Assembly (NCBI GenBank): GCA_046350655.1
Contig: JAXMAB010000004.1
Coordinates: 372,001-436,000 of the forward strand
Reading direction: 5' to 3'
Source of the DNA: JAEUHO01 sp046350655
GTDB taxonomy: Bacteria; Planctomycetota; PLA2; JAEUHO01
Length of the DNA: 64,000 nt
The notes under the pieces are model-generated. The model was not told the origin of the DNA. It worked only from the letters and a program-made list of their open reading frames with translations, and searched no databases. Numbering within the stretch: the first letter of the stretch is position 1; each line of letters starts with the position of its first letter. The position numbers and the translations under genes were made by a program. Of the stretch, positions 53,113 through 61,945 are shown piece after piece.

Positions 53113-55353
53113 TCAGCCCTTGCCCTCGAGCTTGATGATGCCGGACCAAGGGGTGGGCTCGGAGCCGGAGTGGAGAGAGGACAGCAGCTTGCGGAGCCAG
53201 GCGCACGCACCGTCGCCCGGACGGAGACGCTCGGCGTCGAGCAACGCCGCTTCGGCCGAGGCCAGATCGCCGGCGCGCATCGCGGAGGTCGCACGGTCCC
53301 AGGCCGCGACGTGCGCGACCAGGTCGGCCGGCGCGCCCTCGCGCATCGCGACCAGCTCGTAGACGGGCTCCGGCGTGTCCCAGCCCACCACCACCACGCG
53401 GCCGATCTGCTTGGCGAGGATCGCGTCACGGGCCTGCTCGAAGGTCGAGGGCCCGATCAGGATCTTCGTGCCGAAGTACTTGTTCGCCCCCTCGAGCCGG
53501 CTCGAGAGGTTCACGATCTCGCCCATCGACGTGTAGTCGAACCGCTGGCGGCTCCCCATGTTGCCGACGACCGCCGGGCCCGAGTTGACGCCGATCCGCA
53601 CCGCGAACGACGCGAGGCCCATCGCCTCCCAGAGCGGGCGCAGGGCCGGCAGGCGCCGCTGCACGTCGAGCGCCGTGCGGCACGCGCGCACCGCCTGGTC
53701 GGGCTGCGGCACCGGGTCGCCGTAGACGGCCATCACCGCGTCGCCGATGAACTTGCTGATCGTCCCGCCCTCGGCGTGGATCGCCTCGCCGTGGCTCGTC
53801 AGGTACTCGTTGAGCAGCCGCACGAGGTTCTCGGGCCCGAGCTGGCGCGAGAACGACGAGAACTCCGCCACGTCGCTGAACAGCACCGTGATGTCGCGCC
53901 GCGCGCCGCCGAGGGCGAGCAACGACGGGTTGCCCTTCAGCGCGTCGATCACGCTCGGCGCGAGGTACAGCCCGAACGCGCCCTCCAGCCACTTGTTGTA
54001 CCGGCCCTCGGTGAACAGCAGGAACAGCGTGCCCGCGGCCCACGCGACCAGCGCCGCCGTCGTCGGCGCGCCGAGGTCCATCACGCGCCCGCCCGCGAAC
54101 GTCCACCAGCCGGCGGCGAACAGGGCCCCGATCGCGACGAGGACCGCCGCCAGCGGCAGCCACCGCCGCTTCGCGCGGACCGTGAGCGCGCCCGCGCCCG
54201 CGCCGAGCAGCGCGAGCACCGCGAGGTCGACGCCCGCCGGCACGCGCACGCGGCCGTCGCCGTGCAGCAGGTCGTCCACGACCGTCGCCTGGTAGACCGG
54301 GCCCTCGAAGTCGCCGCCGAGCGGCGTCGCGATCAGGTCCTTCGCGCCCGCGAGGTTGACGCCCCAGACGACGATCTTGCCCTCGAGGTGGGCGCGCGCG
54401 TCGTCCGGAAGCGGCGCGTCGCCCCCCGCCTTCTGCGCCCACTCGAGCACCTTCGACGCCGGGACGCGCGTGTACGTCGCGCGCGACGGGCCGCGGAAGT
54501 CCACGAGGAACGAGCCGTCCGCGTCCACCGGCTGGCGCACCGGGCCGACGACGACCGCGCCGTCCTCCGTGCGCACCGGCGCGTCGAGGGCGACCGACAG
54601 GCCCGCGAGCGGCAGGGAGAGCACCGTGCGGTCGCCCCAGCCGCGCACGAGGTGCGCCCGCCGCACGACGCCGTCCACGTCCGGCACCGTGTTGACGAAG
54701 CCGAGGAGCCGCGCGCCGTCCGCGACGCGGCGCACCGGCAGGTTGGCCCCGACCTCGCGGCGCATCGCGGGCGGCGGCGTCACGCCGTCGGCGCCCAGCT
54801 TCGGCGTCGCGGACGCGACCCGGGCGGGCACCTCGTAGCTCGGCGTCGGCGAGAGCTCGAGCGCGACGACGCCGCGCGCGAGGCGGAGGGCCGTGCCGTA
54901 GGCCTCCGCGGCGCCGGACTCCATCTCCAGCGCCTGTCGCTGCACGTCCGTCAGGGGGATCGACGACGCGTAGTCGTCCGACCCCTGCCCGCGGTCGAGG
55001 TGCAACACGTCCACGAGGACGGCCTTCACCTTGGCCTTGGCGAACAGGACGAACAGCGCTTCGTTGAAGTCGAGCGGCCACGGCCAGTCGATCTGCAGGT
55101 CCCGCTTCACCGCCAGCACGTCCGGGTCCTCGATCGTGCAGACGACGATCGACGGGTCGGCGGGGCGGTCGTCGGCGAACGCGCGCGTGCGGACGTCGAC
55201 GAGGCGCAGCTCGAGGGTCTCGCCGAGCGCGGTGCGCCGCAGGCCGTACGCGAGCGCGGCCACCACGAGCCCGAGGGCCGCGCCGACGAGGAGGCGCGTC
55301 GCCGGGGTCAGCGAGAGCGGGCGCGGCGCGCGTTTCGAGGCGGGCGGGGTCAT
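53113..55353 (-). CDS. CHASE2-domain adenylate cyclase
   Basis: 746 residues. One N-terminal span (about 19-40), a periplasmic CHASE2 sensor domain (about 45-355; RLVDVRTRAFADDRPADPSI, FVLFAKAKVKAVLVDVLHLD, FVDFRGP-type segment), three C-terminal spans of CHASE2 (about 370-450), then a class III cyclase. The cyclase has VLFSDVAEFSSF and GDAVMAVYG metal Asp residues, the purine-specifying Lys in SKFIGD, the DYTSMGEIVNLSSRLE segment and a transition-state Arg. These features indicate cAMP synthesis. A C-terminal helical extension (about 665-746) resembles a TPR pair. GTG and ATG alternatives near the start change only a few residues. It is the last gene before a G-poor, possibly Rho-dependent end. 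Confidence 0.92.
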   Translation of the reverse strand: MTPPASKRAPRPLSLTPATRLLVGAALGLVVAALAYGLRRTALGETLELRLVDVRTRAFADDRPADPSIVVCTIEDPDVLAVKRDLQIDWPWPLDFNEALFVLFAKAKVKAVLVDVLHLDRGQGSDDYASSIPLTDVQRQALEMESGAAEAYGTALRLARGVVALELSPTPSYEVPARVASATPKLGADGVTPPPAMRREVGANLPVRRVADGARLLGFVNTVPDVDGVVRRAHLVRGWGDRTVLSLPLAGLSVALDAPVRTEDGAVVVGPVRQPVDADGSFLVDFRGPSRATYTRVPASKVLEWAQKAGGDAPLPDDARAHLEGKIVVWGVNLAGAKDLIATPLGGDFEGPVYQATVVDDLLHGDGRVRVPAGVDLAVLALLGAGAGALTVRAKRRWLPLAAVLVAIGALFAAGWWTFAGGRVMDLGAPTTAALVAWAAGTLFLLFTEGRYNKWLEGAFGLYLAPSVIDALKGNPSLLALGGARRDITVLFSDVAEFSSFSRQLGPENLVRLLNEYLTSHGEAIHAEGGTISKFIGDAVMAVYGDPVPQPDQAVRACRTALDVQRRLPALRPLWEAMGLASFAVRIGVNSGPAVVGNMGSRQRFDYTSMGEIVNLSSRLEGANKYFGTKILIGPSTFEQARDAILAKQIGRVVVVGWDTPEPVYELVAMREGAPADLVAHVAAWDRATSAMRAGDLASAEAALLDAERLRPGDGACAWLRKLLSSLHSGSEPTPWSGIIKLEGKG

Positions 55354-55486
55354 GGGACGCGAGGCCCGTCCGGTCGCGGGCCGGCCGCGATGCTACGCGC
55401 CCGCGCCGCCGACCGCGCGTCGCGGGCCGGGCCTCGCGTGCCGGACGGGTCGGGGGTCGCGTCGTCGCGCCGGTCGGGGCGCACGC

Positions 55487-57112
55487 TCACCGCGGCGGCA
55501 GCGGGATCGGCGGCGGGGGCGGCGGCGGTCCGCCGGCCGAGGAGGGTCCGGACGACGGCGCCGGCGGCGGGGCCGGCGGGGGTGCGACGGGCGGCGGGGG
55601 CGGCGTGCGCCGCAGCGTCACCGCGAAGCGCTCGGTGCGCGGCTGCTCGATGGCCGCCATGTTCGGCGGCATCTGGAGCTGCGCGAGCGCGCGCTCGAGC
55701 GCCTGCGCGCGGACCTGCGGCGACGCGTGCTGCGCGCCGCCGTGGGCCTGGCCGGTCTCGCCGAGGTGGCGCAGCTCGTCGCGGATCGCCGACGCGCGGT
55801 AGAGGACGTCGTAGAGCAGGTAGGTGCCCTCGAGGTCGGCCTCGAACTCGTACGCCTGGCCGTAGTCGTGGCCGACGGCGCGGCCCGAGAGCTCGCCGAC
55901 GGAGTCGCCGAAGAAGCTCACCATGCGGGGCGCCACGCCGGTCTCGTCGAGGCCCTTGGCGATGGCGTCGAGGAACTCCTGGCGGCCCTGCTGGAACTTC
56001 GGGCCCTGGCGCAGGATCTTCGTGCCGTGGCTCAGGGTCACGTGCGCGAGCTCGTGCGCGATGATGCCGGCGAGCTCCTCCTCGTCGCGGCAGGCCTCGA
56101 CCGCGCCGCGGGTCACGAGGACGTAGCCGCCGGGGCCGCTGACCGCGTTGACCTCCATCGTGTTCAGCACGTCGAAGTGGTAGCCGCCGTGGTTCGCCGG
56201 CACGCGGTCGGACAGGCGGACGATCGCGTCGCCGACGAAGCGCACGTAGCGGCGGCGGTTCTCGTCGGGGTCGATGCCGTACTTCGCGATGGCCTGCGCG
56301 GCGACCGCGCGGCCGATGTAGTACTCCTGCGTCGTGTTGAAGCCCTCGTTCATCTTCTGGAGGGCGCGCTGGGCCTGCGCGGCGGCGCCGGCGATCCGGA
56401 GCACCTTCTTCGTGTCGCCGGGCACCTTCGGCTTCTTGCCGCCGAAGAGCTTGCCCAGCGGGCCCGGCAGGTCGTCCACCTTGTCGAGGACGTCGGCGAC
56501 CTTGCCGAGGTCGAGCGGCTCGCGCGACTCCTCGGGGACGGGCGGCAGGCGGGCCGGGCGGTCGTAGGCGCGGCCGCGGCGGCCGAGGTTGCCGTCCACG
56601 AGGAACGAGATCATCTCGAACGTGTCGAGGGCGGCCGTGTCGGCCTCCATGCGGTCCACGTACCGGTACCCCAGCTCGAGGTCCTTGCGCGAGACGCGGT
56701 AGCCGCGCTCCGTGTTCTCGCTGAACTGGCGGCCCGCCGCGGAGACCTGCTGCTGCGTGACGGTGCCCGGCGGCACGCCCGTGAGGTGGGGCGGGGGCGG
56801 GGTGCCCGCGAGGGCCGAGGGCTCGACCGTCTCGTAGGCCTTGAGCCACCCCTCGGCGGGCGGGTTCGAGGCCGTGCGGACCTTGATCCACGGCAGCTTC
56901 ACCTCGAGGAGCGTCACCGAGGTGCCCGCCGGGAGCGGCGCGCCCACGGGGGCGGCCAGGGCGTTCGCGTCCGCGCGGATCGGCGTGCCCGCCTTCGCGA
57001 AGGTCACCCGGACGTCGCCGACCTTGCTGTCGGCGGGCGCCGCGAGGAGGGACGACGCGGGGACCACGACGGCGACGACGGCGAGGGCGAGCCAGCGGGA
57101 CAGACGGGGCAT
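55487..57112 (-). CDS. Secreted M48-family Zn metallopeptidase with SH3-like N-domain
   Basis: 541 residues from ATG 57112, with CGGAG and a TAGGCT box upstream on the minus strand. Signal peptide about 1-25, then an SH3-like domain (about 30-100; GTSVTLLEVKLPWIKVRTA, EGWLKAYETVEPSAL). The M48C-type domain contains NTMEVNAVSGPGGYVLVTRG, HELAH at 353-357 and the third-ligand segment YEFEADLEGTYLLYDVLYRA. The C-terminus is a poly-Pro tail. M48C proteins (BepA/LoiP-like) act on outer-membrane assembly and damaged periplasmic proteins. The domain combination is uncommon but known in environmental bacteria. Confidence 0.88.
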   Translation of the reverse strand: MPRLSRWLALAVVAVVVPASSLLAAPADSKVGDVRVTFAKAGTPIRADANALAAPVGAPLPAGTSVTLLEVKLPWIKVRTASNPPAEGWLKAYETVEPSALAGTPPPPHLTGVPPGTVTQQQVSAAGRQFSENTERGYRVSRKDLELGYRYVDRMEADTAALDTFEMISFLVDGNLGRRGRAYDRPARLPPVPEESREPLDLGKVADVLDKVDDLPGPLGKLFGGKKPKVPGDTKKVLRIAGAAAQAQRALQKMNEGFNTTQEYYIGRAVAAQAIAKYGIDPDENRRRYVRFVGDAIVRLSDRVPANHGGYHFDVLNTMEVNAVSGPGGYVLVTRGAVEACRDEEELAGIIAHELAHVTLSHGTKILRQGPKFQQGRQEFLDAIAKGLDETGVAPRMVSFFGDSVGELSGRAVGHDYGQAYEFEADLEGTYLLYDVLYRASAIRDELRHLGETGQAHGGAQHASPQVRAQALERALAQLQMPPNMAAIEQPRTERFAVTLRRTPPPPPVAPPPAPPPAPSSGPSSAGGPPPPPPPIPLPPR

Positions 57113-57165
57113 GCGGACGGGCTCCGGGGACGTTCCCGCAGCCTACCCCCGGGGTTAGGGCCCGG

Positions 57166-58269
57166 TCAGCCGCGACCGAACCAGCGCGCGAACAGCCCGC
57201 GACGCGCCGCGACCGGGGGTTCCGGGGCCCGGGGCCCGGCGGCCGCGGCCGCGCGCCAACGATCGGTGAGCAGGTGGCGGTGCTGCTCGATGTCGCTGCG
57301 GCGCGCGTGCTCGTAGCCCGCGAGCCGCATCTCCTCCGGATACCCGCGCGCGAGGATCGCGGGCACCTCGCGGATGTCGTCGTAGAGGAACCCCGCGGGG
57401 CCGACGTAGGTCGCGAGGTCCTCGCGCACGCGCGCGACCACGACGCCGAGGCCGGCCGCCTGCGCCTCGGCGACCGCGAGCGGCCAGCCCACCGTGCGGC
57501 GGGTGAAGCAGCCGGTGTAGACGAGCCAGCCGTGGCGGCGGAACTCCGCGGGCATGGCGGACGGCTCGAGCGCGTCCACCATCTCGACGGGGCTGCCGGT
57601 CCGGCGCACGTACGCGTCCACCTCGTCGCTGCGGTACCCGATCGCGTACAGGCGGAACCGCCGGTCGGGGACGAGGCGCGCGAGGTCGGCGAAGTCCTCC
57701 ATCCGCTTCTTCGGGATACACGCGCCGACGTTCATCACGTCGCGCCCGCGCGGGCCGCGGTCGAGGAACGCCGCGTGGTCGATCACGGGCCACGCGTCGA
57801 CGAGGGTCGTGGCGGGGATCCCGGCGCGCTCGAGCGCGGGCCGCAGGAAGGGGAACGCGAGCACCGCCAGGCAGAACGACGACCGCGTCGCGTCGAGCCC
57901 CCCGCGCCGCCGCGCCGTCGACCCGGCGGGGTCGAGGTGGAGCGGCAGGACGTCGAAGGAGTGCGTGCGCACGGTGAACGGCACGCCCGTCCGGCGGGCC
58001 ACGCGCTCGACGAGCCCGGCCATGTGCAGGTAGTGCGTGTGGAGGACGTGCGGACGGAAGGCCCGCACGCGCTCGACGATGCGGTCCTCGTCGGTCTCGT
58101 GGACGTGGGGCGCGGCGTCGCGGTAGACGCGGTCGGCGGGCTTCAGCGCGATCACGGCCACGTCGTGGTCGCGGCGGATCGAGGCCAGCTCGGTGCGCAG
58201 GTAGGTCTGCGACAGCTGGGGGAAGTCGTCGACGACGTACTGGACGCGGAGTCGTTCGGGTGCGGTCAC
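57166..58269 (-). CDS. Glycosyltransferase, family 4-like
   Basis: 367 residues from GTG 58269. The N-domain has QYVVDDFPQLSQTYLRTEL (typical for exopolysaccharide GT4 enzymes that open with 'FP..SETFI'), RPHVLHTHYLHMAGL and TVRTHSFDV. The C-domain has the donor-site segment VGACIPKKRMEDFADLARLV, VYTGCFTRRTVGWPLAVAEA with the E-x7-E-like end 'AEAQAAGLGVV'. It probably transfers a nucleotide-activated sugar in surface polysaccharide synthesis. It overlaps the upstream GT2 gene by 4 bp (GTGA), so the pair is coupled. Confidence 0.83.
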   Translation of the reverse strand: MTAPERLRVQYVVDDFPQLSQTYLRTELASIRRDHDVAVIALKPADRVYRDAAPHVHETDEDRIVERVRAFRPHVLHTHYLHMAGLVERVARRTGVPFTVRTHSFDVLPLHLDPAGSTARRRGGLDATRSSFCLAVLAFPFLRPALERAGIPATTLVDAWPVIDHAAFLDRGPRGRDVMNVGACIPKKRMEDFADLARLVPDRRFRLYAIGYRSDEVDAYVRRTGSPVEMVDALEPSAMPAEFRRHGWLVYTGCFTRRTVGWPLAVAEAQAAGLGVVVARVREDLATYVGPAGFLYDDIREVPAILARGYPEEMRLAGYEHARRSDIEQHRHLLTDRWRAAAAAGPRAPEPPVAARRGLFARWFGRG

Positions 58270-59156
58270 GACGGCCTCCGGGCGCGCCACCGGCTCTTCC
58301 ACCACTCGAGCCAGGGGCGGAGCGACCACGGCGCGGCCTTCGCCCACGCGACGACGTGGGGCCACGCGGCGGCGAGGTCGCCGGTCTTGCGGTGCTGGCG
58401 GATCCAGCGGCGGTGCAGGCGGATCGCATGGCCGCGGGGGTCGCTCGTCCGGTCGGCGTACCGCTCCTGGAGCGCGAGGCGCGAGCGCTGGATGAGGTCG
58501 GCCCGCGACTGCTTGTTGGCCGCGCCGCCGCCGCCGTCGTGTTTGCGGTACCGCGTCACGAGGCGGTCCACCGCCACGGCCCGGCCGCCCTCGGCGTAGA
58601 AGCGGAACAGCAGCTCCGTGTCCTCGGCCCATCGGACCGTGGGGTCGAACCGGAGCGCCTTCAGCCGCGACGCCCGCCACACCGTGGCGCTCGGCAGGAC
58701 CCACAGGCCCTCGCACATGTCCTCGAGGCAGACCGGCGGGCGGTACCGCGCGCGGTGGAAGATCGACGCGCGGCCGTGGCGCCAGTGGCCCTCGTAGACG
58801 GCGTTGCCGATGGCGAGGTCGACCGTCGGGTCGGCCTCGAGCGGGGGCACGAGCGCCTCGAGGTGCCCCGGGAGGAAGAGGTCGTCGCTGTCGAGCAGCG
58901 CGATGTACGTGCCCGTCGCCGCCTCGAGGCCGGCGTTGCGGGCGCTGGCCGTCCCGCCGTTCTCCTTCCGGAGGACGCGGACCCGGCGATCGGCCCCGTA
59001 CCGCGCCTCGAGGGCCGCCACCGTGCCGTCGGTGGACCCGTCGTCGACGACGACGACCTCGAGGTCGGGCCACGGCTGGGCCAGCGCGCTCTCGATCGCC
59101 TCGACGACGAGCGCCTGGCGTTGGTAGGTGGGGATGACGACCGAGACGCGCGACAC
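58266..59156 (-). CDS. Glycosyltransferase family 2
   Basis: 296 residues from GTG 59156. The GT-A core is clear: SVVIPTYQRQALVVEAIESA, VVVVDDGSTDGT, NGGTASARNAGLEAATGTYI, the metal site LLDSDD, and the acceptor-site segment WAEDTELLFRFYAEGG with the catalytic ED. It should add a sugar from a UDP- or GDP-sugar to a surface glycan. The gene ends inside the start codon of the second glycosyltransferase. A GATACT-like box lies upstream in the gap near a GCGAGGCCCG half-site. Confidence 0.92.
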   Translation of the reverse strand: MSRVSVVIPTYQRQALVVEAIESALAQPWPDLEVVVVDDGSTDGTVAALEARYGADRRVRVLRKENGGTASARNAGLEAATGTYIALLDSDDLFLPGHLEALVPPLEADPTVDLAIGNAVYEGHWRHGRASIFHRARYRPPVCLEDMCEGLWVLPSATVWRASRLKALRFDPTVRWAEDTELLFRFYAEGGRAVAVDRLVTRYRKHDGGGGAANKQSRADLIQRSRLALQERYADRTSDPRGHAIRLHRRWIRQHRKTGDLAAAWPHVVAWAKAAPWSLRPWLEWWKSRWRARRPS

Positions 59157-59371
59157 ACCGACTCCGGACGGGCCCGGCGCAGTATCGGACGGCCCGCCGG
59201 GGGCGTCCCGGTTCGGGCGAACCCGGCCCCGCGCGGGACCGCGAGGCCCGGCGGCCGCCGGGCCGCGGGCGCGGTCCGGCGCGGGGCGGCGGCTCCTCGC
59301 GTCCGGGGCGGGGTCGGTCCCCGTGGATCGCGATCCAACAGCGTGCGCGCGTGCGCCGGAGGTGTGCGATC

Positions 59372-60277
59372 GTGACGTCCCGTCGCGACTCGTCGGCGCT
59401 CGTCGTCGTCCTCGCGGCGGTGACGACCGTCGGCGCCGGAGGCGTGGCGACGGGCGCGCGCGACGCCGCGTCGGGGCGCGTGCCCGTGGTGTTGCCGGCG
59501 GTCCCGGCGACGCGCGCGCGCGTGGACCCGGCCGGCGCGACGGTCGAGCGACGCGGTTCCGCCGCCGGACGGCGCGGTGCGCACGCCGCCGGGCCGCCCG
59601 GGTCGTTCGCGGCGTGGCTGCGGGCCCTGCCGTTGCGGCCCCACGGCGCGCCCGTGCGGTTGTTCGACGGCCGGTTGAAGGCGCGCCAGGACGCGCACGC
59701 GGCGGTCGTCGCGCGCGACCCCGGCGCCCGCGATCTGCAGCAGTGCGCCGACGCGGCCGTGCGCCTGCGCGCGGAGTTCCTCCACGCGGCGGGACGCGCC
59801 GACGAGATCGCCTTCCACTTCGTCAGCGGGTTCCGCTGCGACTTCGCGACGTGGGCCACGGGGCGGCGCGTGGCGGTCCGCGGGAACGACGTCGCGTGGG
59901 TCGCGGGCGGCGCGGCCGACGCGTCGGAGGCCGCGCTGGCGCGCTACCTCGACGTGGTGTACGCGTACGCGGGCACGGCTTCGCTGCCGCGCGACGTCGA
60001 GGAGGTGCCGTCCGGCACGCCCGCGCCCGGCGACGTCTACCTGAAGCCGGGCTCGCCCGGCCACGCGATGATCGTCGTAGACGCGGCGACGCGGGGCGCG
60101 ACGACGTTCGTGCTGCTGGCCCAGAGCTACATGCCGGCGCAGGAGATCCACGTCGTGCGCAACCCCGCGGGCGGCGCGGACGACCCGTGGTACGCGGTCG
60201 GCGACGGGCCGGCGCTCGAGACGCCGGAGTGGCGGTTCCCGTGGTCGGCGCTCCGCCGGTTCCGCGGCGCACCGTAG
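59372..60277 (+). CDS. Secreted DUF4846 protein
   Basis: 301 residues. GTG 59372 is chosen because CCGGAGG stands nine bases before it; a GTG at 59351 would add seven Arg-rich residues. Signal peptide or anchor about 6-24. The DUF4846 pattern is unmistakable: GSFAAWLRALPLRPHGAPVR, RDLQQCADAAVRLRAEFLHA, FHFVSGFRCDFATWATGRR, VYAYAGTASLPRD, GSPGHAMIVVD and AQSYMPAQEIHVVRNP...PWY. The family's function is unknown; conserved Cys and His residues (LQQCAD, PGHA) resemble a papain-like or NlpC-like active site, which is my inference. It is convergent with the FecR gene. Confidence 0.88.
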   Translation: MTSRRDSSALVVVLAAVTTVGAGGVATGARDAASGRVPVVLPAVPATRARVDPAGATVERRGSAAGRRGAHAAGPPGSFAAWLRALPLRPHGAPVRLFDGRLKARQDAHAAVVARDPGARDLQQCADAAVRLRAEFLHAAGRADEIAFHFVSGFRCDFATWATGRRVAVRGNDVAWVAGGAADASEAALARYLDVVYAYAGTASLPRDVEEVPSGTPAPGDVYLKPGSPGHAMIVVDAATRGATTFVLLAQSYMPAQEIHVVRNPAGGADDPWYAVGDGPALETPEWRFPWSALRRFRGAP

Positions 60278-60323
60278 ACCCGTCCGCCGCCGCGCCGGCG
60301 CCCGCGGGGCCGGGCGGGCGCCG

Positions 60324-61318
60324 TCACCACGCGTCGTCGAGCAGGGCGCGGAACGCGTCGCGGTCCGCGGTCCCGGGGCGACCCGCGGGCCTCGTCCAGC
60401 CGGGCGGGGTGCCCGCGCGCGCGACGAGCGCGTCGAGCGCGACGCGGGCCACGTCGGCGTCGGGGTCGGTGAGCCAGTGCCAGAGGGGGAGCAGGTCCTC
60501 CTCGGTGCGGGCCGCGTCCGCGGCGCGGCGCGCCGCCGCGAGCCGCGCCGGGTCGCCGACGCCCGCCCCGTCGAAGGCGCCGAGCGCCTCGCGCAGGGCC
60601 GCGCCGGCGCCGGCGAACCAGGGCGTGCCCGGCCCGCGACCGCGGCGCGCCGTGACCTCGGCGCCCGCGGGCACGTACACCTCGCGGTCGCCGGCCTCGA
60701 ATGCGACGCGGCCCGACGTGACGCGGACGTGCGCGTCGCCGTCGGGGAGCGCGGTGAGGACGTAGCGGCAGCCGAGGTCGACGCAGCGGCCCGCGCCCGT
60801 GTCCACCTGGAAGAGGCGCGGGCGCGCGGCGGCGGAGATGCTCGCCTCGATCGCCCCGCGCTCGAGGTAGAGGCGCGCGAGGTCGGCGCCGAGCGCGCGC
60901 ACCTGCACGCGGGCGCCGGGGCGCACCGTCACGCGGCCGACCGCGCCGAGCACCACCTCGCGCGCGTCGTCGCCCGCCGTGACCCACGCGCCGGCGGCGA
61001 GGGGCCGGCCCGCGTCGTCGCGGGCCACGATGACGGGCGCGGCGGCGGGCCCGCGCGCCGCGACGGCGCCGAGCGCGACGACGAGCACCGCGGCGGCGGC
61101 GGCGAACGGGGCCCACGCGCGCGCGCGCGCGCGGGCGCGAGGCGCGCGACGGGCCGGGCGTCGCGGTCGGTCGGGTGCGGCGCCGGGGCGGCGTGCGCGC
61201 GGGCCGCGACGGCGGGTGCGCCGGCGCGGAGCGGCGCCAACGCGCGTTCGAGGGCCACGACGTCGTCGTCGGGCGGGCCGGTGCGGTCCCAGAGGTAGCG
61301 GTCGTCGGCGTCGGTCAT
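60324..61318 (-). CDS. FecR-like anti-sigma/transmembrane regulator, frame interrupted
   Basis: The gene begins at ATG 61318, overlapping the sigma-factor stop by 4 bp, with MTDADDRYLWDRTGPPDDD and ALERALAPLRA typical of sigma-linked FecR/anti-sigma proteins. That frame is lost at a (CG)9 tract (61116-61133). The second half continues in another frame: FAAAAAVLVVALGAVAARG (membrane span) and a FecR domain (VTVRPGARVQVRALG, LERGAIEASISAA, TGAGRCVDLGCRYVL, HVRVTSGRVAFEA, VPAGAEV) up to 60324. Removing one CG unit would restore a continuous protein of about 330 residues. This may be an assembly error, a pseudogene or slipped-strand phase variation. The domain order fits an ECF-coupled regulator. 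Confidence 0.75.
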
Positions 61319-61926
61319 CGGGGTCGGTCCTCGGCGAGGCGCGCGCGGAGCAACGCCAGGCCCTTGCACAGGTGGACGCGCACCGCGCCCGGCGAGCGCC
61401 CGGTGCGCGCGGCGATCTCGGGGCCCGTCAGGCCCTCGACGAGGCGCCACACGAGCGCCTCGCGGTACGCCTCGGGGAGCGTCTGCAGCGCGGCGAGCGC
61501 GCGAGCCCGCAGCGCCGCGTCGTCGTCGGCGCCGCCGCCCGCGGCGTCGGCCCGGGTCGTGGGGAGCGCGGGCGGCCGGGCCTCGCGTGCCCCGGGGTCG
61601 GCGGCCGCCCGCTCGACCTCGCGCTCCCGCGCGCGGCGTCGCGCGCGGTCCACGGCCGCGTGGGTCGCGACGGCGCAGACCCAGCCGGGCAGGGCCGCGG
61701 GTTCGCGGACGTCGCCGAGGCGGCGGTGGAGCGTGAGGAAGACCTCCTGCGTGACGTCGTCGGCGTCGTCGGGGCCGACGCGGGCGAGGGCGATCCCGTG
61801 CACGACCCCGGCGAACCGGCGGTGGAGCGCGTCGAACGCCGCCGCGTCGCCGGCCCGCGCCGCGGCGAGCGTCGCGGCGAGGTCCGGCGGCGCGGGGCGG
61901 TCCGGGTCGTCGCGCAGGAGGCTCAC
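61315..61926 (-). CDS. ECF RNA polymerase sigma factor
   Basis: 203 residues from GTG 61926. Region 2 (about 26-95) includes FDALHRRFAGVVHGIALARV, DADDVTQEVFLTLHRRL and WVCAVATHAAVDRARR; region 4 (about 145-198) includes LQTLPEAYREALVWRLVEGL, and the helix-turn-helix TGPEIAARTGRSPGAVRVHL. Regions 3 and 1.1 are absent, as in ECF factors. A TAGCCT box six bases before the GTG and no Shine-Dalgarno sequence suggest a leaderless mRNA. The FecR-like gene follows with an ATGA overlap, so it is the likely partner that controls it. Confidence 0.94.
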   Translation of the reverse strand: MSLLRDDPDRPAPPDLAATLAAARAGDAAAFDALHRRFAGVVHGIALARVGPDDADDVTQEVFLTLHRRLGDVREPAALPGWVCAVATHAAVDRARRRAREREVERAAADPGAREARPPALPTTRADAAGGGADDDAALRARALAALQTLPEAYREALVWRLVEGLTGPEIAARTGRSPGAVRVHLCKGLALLRARLAEDRPR

Positions 61927-61945
61927 GGTGCGAGGCTACCCTCGG

